From: Pseudomonas sp. MWU15-20650
GTDB lineage: Bacteria > Pseudomonadota > Gammaproteobacteria > Pseudomonadales > Pseudomonadaceae
DNA length: 64,000 bases
Direction of reading: 5' to 3'
Assembly (NCBI RefSeq): GCF_023242475.1
Contig: NZ_JALJFG010000005.1
Span: forward strand, 145,543 to 209,542
In this document: one piece after another, positions 59,620 through 64,000 of the stretch
Layout: each line of letters starts with the position of its first letter
Position numbering within the stretch: position 1 is the first letter of the stretch
Notes under the pieces: model-generated
Seen by the model: the letters and a program-made list of their open reading frames with translations, nothing else
Database searches by the model: none
Told to the model about the DNA's origin: nothing
Made by a program: the position numbers and the translations under genes

Positions 59620-59970
59620 ATGAGCGTTGAATCCTTCACCCCCACGGCTTTGCAATTCACCCACGGTGCTGCGCACAAGGTGAAGAGCCTGGTCGATGAA
59701 GAGGGTAATGATCGCTTGAAGCTGCGCGTATTCGTTACGGGCGGCGGTTGTTCAGGGTTTCAGTACGGTTTTACCTTCGATGAAGATGTGGCCGATGACG
59801 ACACCATCGTCGAGCGCGAGGGCGTCAGCCTGGTCGTGGATCCGATGAGCTTCCAATACTTGGCGGGTGCCGAGGTGGACTACCAGGAAGGTCTGGAAGG
59901 TTCGCGTTTCGTGATCAAGAACCCTAATGCCACCACTACGTGTGGTTGTGGGTCTTCGTTCTCGATCTGA
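59620..59970 (+). CDS. erpA: Iron-sulfur cluster insertion protein ErpA
   Basis: A-type carrier that delivers Fe-S clusters to apoproteins, including IspG/IspH. The 116-residue protein has the three cluster cysteines: C44 in [15 protein letters not shown] and C108/C110 in [17 protein letters not shown] lies upstream of the ATG at 59620; the frame open back to 59572 is not supported. A strong hairpin ends the transcript. Confidence 0.95.
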
Positions 59971-59985
59971 TCGGTAGCGGATGCA

Positions 59986-60023
59986 AAAACGCCGCTTGGC
60001 CTTGATCGGCCAAGCGGCGTTTT
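59986..60023. terminator. Terminator between erpA and anmK
   Basis: A 16 bp stem (AAAACGCCGCTTGGCC / GGCCAAGCGGCGTTTT) with a six-base loop. Its AAAA/TTTT ends let it work on both strands, for the convergent erpA and anmK. Confidence 0.9.
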
Positions 60024-60047
60024 GCTGTCTGCGGGTCCTGGTTGTGG

Positions 60048-61142
<1,095 letters not shown>

Positions 61143-62555
61143 TTAGCGCTTCGCCGAGGCTAGCAAGGTGGAGCGCTCTTGATCCATGCGTGCCATCAAT
61201 GGTTGGCTCTGTTGCATGAAGCGCGCGCGCTCGGCCTTGGCGATCGGATCGGCCATTGGCAGCTTCTGGCCCAATGGGTCAACGTGTACGCCATTGACCT
61301 GGAACTCATAGTGCAGGTGCGGTCCGGTAGACAGGCCGGTGGTGCCGATGTAGCCGATTACTTGGCCCTGCTTCACGTTGCCGCCTGTCTTGACGCCCTT
61401 GGCGAACCCTTGCATGTGACCATACAGCGTGCGGTAGGTGTTGCCGTGCTGGATGATCACTGTGTTGCCGTAACCACCGCGACGTCCTGCCAGTAACACC
61501 TTGCCGTCGCCGGCAGCCTTGATTGGCGTACCACGAGGGGCTGCATAGTCGACACCTTTGTGGGCGCGAATTTTGTTCAGAATTGGATGCTTGCGACCCA
61601 TGGAGAAACGCGAGCTAATACGAGCGAAGTCCACTGGGGTGCGGATGAACGCCTTGCGCATGCTATTGCCGTCGGCTGTGTAATAGCTGCTATTGCCTTG
61701 TTTATTGGTATATCGCACGGCGGTGTAGGTTTTGCCGCGGTTGGTGAAGCGCGCAGAGAGAATGTTGCCGGTGCCTACTACTTTGCCATTGGCGACTTTC
61801 TGCTCGTAGATCACGTCGAATTCGTCACCCTGGCGGATGTCTTGGGCAAAGTCGATGTCATAGCCAAATACTTTGGCCATGTCCATGGTCATGCTGTGAG
61901 ACAAGCCGGCACGAGCGGCCGATTGTGACAGGGAACTGTTGATCACGCCGTGTACGTAGGCGGATCGCATAACCGGCTTGGCGGTGATGCGGTTGAAGGC
62001 AAAGCCCTTGGAACCCTTGCTCAGGCTGATGCTTTCCAAGTCGCTGATGCTGGTGTGCAGGTTCTTCAACTGGCCATCGGGCGTCAGTTCAAACTCGAGC
62101 TTTTGGCCGTGTTTGAGCTGGGTAAATTGCTTGGCTTGTTTGTCGCTGGCCAGTACTTCATTTACTGCGGTGGCAGGCAATCCAACCTTTTCGAACAGGG
62201 TAGACAGTGTGTCGCCTTTGGCCACGATCACTTCGCGGTGTTGGGGGTTCTTGGCCGCGGCTGGCGCGGGGTGTTCCTGGGTGGTTTGTTGAGTCTCTTC
62301 GGGAGTGCTTTCTATCTGTGCGAAGGGGGATTCAATTGGAGCATTTGTGGCTTGTTGGGCGTCGGAAGCGTCTTGATCTTGTGTCAGTTGTTCTGCTGGG
62401 CTTTCCAGGTCAAGGCTCAGGGATGTTCTTTTGGCTTCTACGTCACTGGAAGGGAACACCAGGAGTGCCAGGCTGAGTAGGGCGGCGATGCCACTTGCGG
62501 CGAGCAGGTGGGTCTTCGGGTAAAGCGGCGGCGCTTTAGACGGTTCAGTGGTCAT
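61143..62555 (-). CDS. M23 peptidase, MepM-like murein DD-endopeptidase with OapA/LysM-type domain
   Basis: A 470-residue cell-envelope protein. A membrane anchor lies near residues 18-38 (LLAASGIAALLSLALLVF), followed by a low-complexity Gln/Ser/Glu-rich stretch (about 45-115). A LysM/OapA-like segment follows (REVIVAKGDTLSTLFEKVG near 120). The C-terminal M23 domain (about 310-430) has the metal ligands in HKGVDYAAPRGTPI and GPHLHYEF. It should cleave peptide cross-links in murein. The start at 62555 (MTTEPSKAPPLYPKTH) matches relatives but lacks a clear ribosome site; an ATG at 62600 is the alternative. It is upstream of anmK by three bases. Confidence 0.87.
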   Translation of the reverse strand: MTTEPSKAPPLYPKTHLLAASGIAALLSLALLVFPSSDVEAKRTSLSLDLESPAEQLTQDQDASDAQQATNAPIESPFAQIESTPEETQQTTQEHPAPAAAKNPQHREVIVAKGDTLSTLFEKVGLPATAVNEVLASDKQAKQFTQLKHGQKLEFELTPDGQLKNLHTSISDLESISLSKGSKGFAFNRITAKPVMRSAYVHGVINSSLSQSAARAGLSHSMTMDMAKVFGYDIDFAQDIRQGDEFDVIYEQKVANGKVVGTGNILSARFTNRGKTYTAVRYTNKQGNSSYYTADGNSMRKAFIRTPVDFARISSRFSMGRKHPILNKIRAHKGVDYAAPRGTPIKAAGDGKVLLAGRRGGYGNTVIIQHGNTYRTLYGHMQGFAKGVKTGGNVKQGQVIGYIGTTGLSTGPHLHYEFQVNGVHVDPLGQKLPMADPIAKAERARFMQQSQPLMARMDQERSTLLASAKR

Positions 62556-62764
62556 AAGTAATTTTGACTTTGAAGATGAAATGGAAAAGATGAATGACAT
62601 GATGAAGATGAAATAACTGTATAAAATATAACCAAATCATCTGTGGCGCAAGCTCGCGAACGCTGGGCTTGCTGAACGGTGCCTGTGTGCAGGGCAAAAC
62701 TTGTAATTAGTCCCTGATCTTGTATGGTTGGTTCCCTTTTGAGTCTGAGCCTTGCGGGTCTGTT

Positions 62765-63964
62765 ATGAAGTCGGTTGAAGAGCAGCTAGCGCTGATAAAA
62801 CGTGGTGCGGAAGAATTGTTGGTCGAGGCCGAGCTGATCGAAAAGCTCAAGCGTGGCCAACCCCTGCGTATCAAGGCTGGCTTTGATCCGACTGCGCCGG
62901 ATCTGCACCTGGGCCATACCGTGCTTATTAATAAGCTTCGTCAGTTCCAGGAGCTGGGGCATCAGGTTATCTTTCTTATCGGTGACTTCACTGGGATGAT
63001 CGGCGATCCGAGCGGCAAGAGCGCAACGCGTCCGCCGCTGACTCGCGAGCAGGTTCTCGATAATGCCGAGACCTACAAGACCCAGGTGTTCAAGATTCTC
63101 GATCCTGCTAAGACCGAGGTGGCATTCAACTCCACCTGGATGGACCAGATGGGGCCGGCAGACTTCATTCGTCTGACTTCCCAGTACACCGTAGCGCGCA
63201 TGCTTGAGCGTGATGACTTCGACAAGCGCTACTCCACCAATCAGCCCATTGCGATCCATGAGTTCCTTTACCCATTGGTTCAGGGGTATGACTCGGTGGC
63301 ATTGCGCGCGGATGTTGAGCTGGGTGGTACCGACCAGAAGTTCAACCTGCTGATGGGGCGCGAGTTGCAACGTGCGTACGGGCAGGAGGCTCAGTGCATT
63401 TTGACCATGCCGTTGCTGGAGGGGTTGGATGGCGTCAAGAAGATGTCCAAGTCCTTGGGTAACTATGTGGGTATCCAGGAGGCGCCGGGCGTGATGTACG
63501 GCAAGCTGGTTTCTATCCCGGATGCATTGATGTGGCGTTATTTCGAACTGTTGAGCTTTCGCTCGATGGACGAGATCAATGCGCTGCGTGCTGATGTTGA
63601 GGCTGGCGCGAATCCGCGTGACGTGAAGATCAAGCTGGCGGAAGAGATAGTCGCGCGCTTCCATGGTGAAGAGGCGGCAGCCAGTGCTCATCGCGCAGCG
63701 GGTAATCGGATGAAGGATGGCGAGCTGCCTGACGACTTGCCGGAGATTGAACTGGTTGCGGCGGAGGCGATGCCGATCGCGGCTGTTCTTAATAAGGCGG
63801 GCCTGGTGAAGAACTCGGCGGTTGCACGCGATCTTCTGGGTTCTGGTGGTGTGCGTATAGATGGTGAGGTTGTAGATCGCACCTTTATATACGAGCTGGG
63901 TGCTACCCATGTTTGCCAGGCTGGTAAGAAGGCGTTTGCGCGTATTACGCTCAAATCCGAATAA
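62765..63964 (+). CDS. tyrS: Tyrosyl-tRNA synthetase
   Basis: Charges tRNA-Tyr. The 399-residue class I enzyme has the HIGH-like [17 protein letters not shown] near residue 40, [18 protein letters not shown] in [14 protein letters not shown] near 230 and a C-terminal S4 domain ([18 protein letters not shown]). Its length and the TyrRS-Z type sequence fit Pseudomonas. The start is the ATG at 62765 with weak ribosome site. It is divergent from the M23 peptidase gene. In Pseudomonas this tyrS is usually followed by an rRNA operon. Confidence 0.96.
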   Translation: MKSVEEQLALIKRGAEELLVEAELIEKLKRGQPLRIKAGFDPTAPDLHLGHTVLINKLRQFQELGHQVIFLIGDFTGMIGDPSGKSATRPPLTREQVLDNAETYKTQVFKILDPAKTEVAFNSTWMDQMGPADFIRLTSQYTVARMLERDDFDKRYSTNQPIAIHEFLYPLVQGYDSVALRADVELGGTDQKFNLLMGRELQRAYGQEAQCILTMPLLEGLDGVKKMSKSLGNYVGIQEAPGVMYGKLVSIPDALMWRYFELLSFRSMDEINALRADVEAGANPRDVKIKLAEEIVARFHGEEAAASAHRAAGNRMKDGELPDDLPEIELVAAEAMPIAAVLNKAGLVKNSAVARDLLGSGGVRIDGEVVDRTFIYELGATHVCQAGKKAFARITLKSE

Positions 63965-63970
63965 GCCTGA

Positions 63971-64000
63971 AATTAAGTGTTGACGGCGAATTATATCTGT
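63971..64000 (+). promoter_or_regulatory. Possible start of rRNA operon promoter (right edge)
   Basis: An A/T-rich AATTAAG stretch is followed by TTGACG at 63980-63985, which looks like a -35 element with UP-like flank. The corresponding -10 would fall just past the window edge. In Pseudomonas the gene after tyrS is commonly a 16S rRNA. This is context-based and tentative. Confidence 0.25.

Noticed and set aside
62580..62640. A/T-rich stretch with repeated GATGAA before the M23 peptidase
   Set aside because: Too short and irregular to call a repeat or regulatory site; likely part of the promoter region.

Overview
The window is a stretch of chromosome from a Pseudomonas of the fluorescens/putida type. 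The protein sequences (RpoD, Vfr, LptD, AmgK/MurU, Gph with its Trp-rich tail, the GDSL autotransporter), the high GC content, the GCGAGCAAG-type REP palindromes and the gene order all point there. From memory, the order matches the pqqF to tyrS segment of P. putida and much of the PA0575-PA0668 neighbourhood of P. aeruginosa. Almost everything is core genome. The only clearly accessory piece is a 2 kb islet next to a tRNA gene.

Layout. 1-3641 (minus strand): the start of pqqF, the lysine-to-5-aminovalerate genes davA and davB, and an Lrp/AsnC regulator. 3711-5945: an islet bounded by a partial and a complete copy of a CAU-anticodon tRNA, carrying a Pro-1 tautomerase and a divergent GlxA-type AraC regulator. 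5961-9704: a giant periplasmic-binding/PAS/GGDEF/EAL protein. 9840-14389: rpoD, dnaG, rpsU (macromolecular synthesis genes, split by a 0.4 kb geneless gap). 14593-18462: tsaD, plsY, folB, folK, cca. 18526-23399: spoVR, yeaH, prkA. 23688-31242: glpE, apaH, apaG, rsmA, pdxA, surA, lptD, tightly packed on the minus strand. 31373-33841: amgK, murU and a membrane J-domain protein. 33995-34969: a DUF3530 lipase-like protein. 35047-42300: a two-component system and ABC transporter resembling AgtSR/AgtABCD of P. aeruginosa. 42451-45172: an iron-type alcohol dehydrogenase, rpe, gph. 45128-51623: trpE, an outer-membrane esterase and trpGDC, with twin Trp leader peptides. 51769-53780: a lipoate-ligase-like protein, vfr, an OsmC protein. 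53830-59970: coq7, a HIT protein, an SDR, a DUF805 protein, nitronate monooxygenase, hemJ, argC, erpA. 60048-63964: anmK, an M23 endopeptidase and tyrS. The right edge may be the start of an rRNA operon promoter.

How the genes fit together. Two themes recur. First, 5-aminovalerate: DavB and DavA make it from lysine, and the Agt-like transporter with its sensor is expected to import it or GABA. Second, cell-wall recycling: AnmK, AmgK and MurU are three steps of the route from anhydro-MurNAc to UDP-MurNAc, and the M23 enzyme trims peptidoglycan. Tryptophan synthesis is split into trpE and trpGDC, each preceded by a nearly identical 14-residue leader ending in RWRWRA. The trpE leader is nested in frame inside the 3' end of gph.

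I saw no CRISPR array, insertion sequence, prophage or recognisable new defence system. The most unusual points are the tRNA-bounded islet without an integrase, the nested and duplicated trp leader, a REP palindrome whose ends provide the stop codons of folK and cca, and the empty interval between dnaG and rpsU.
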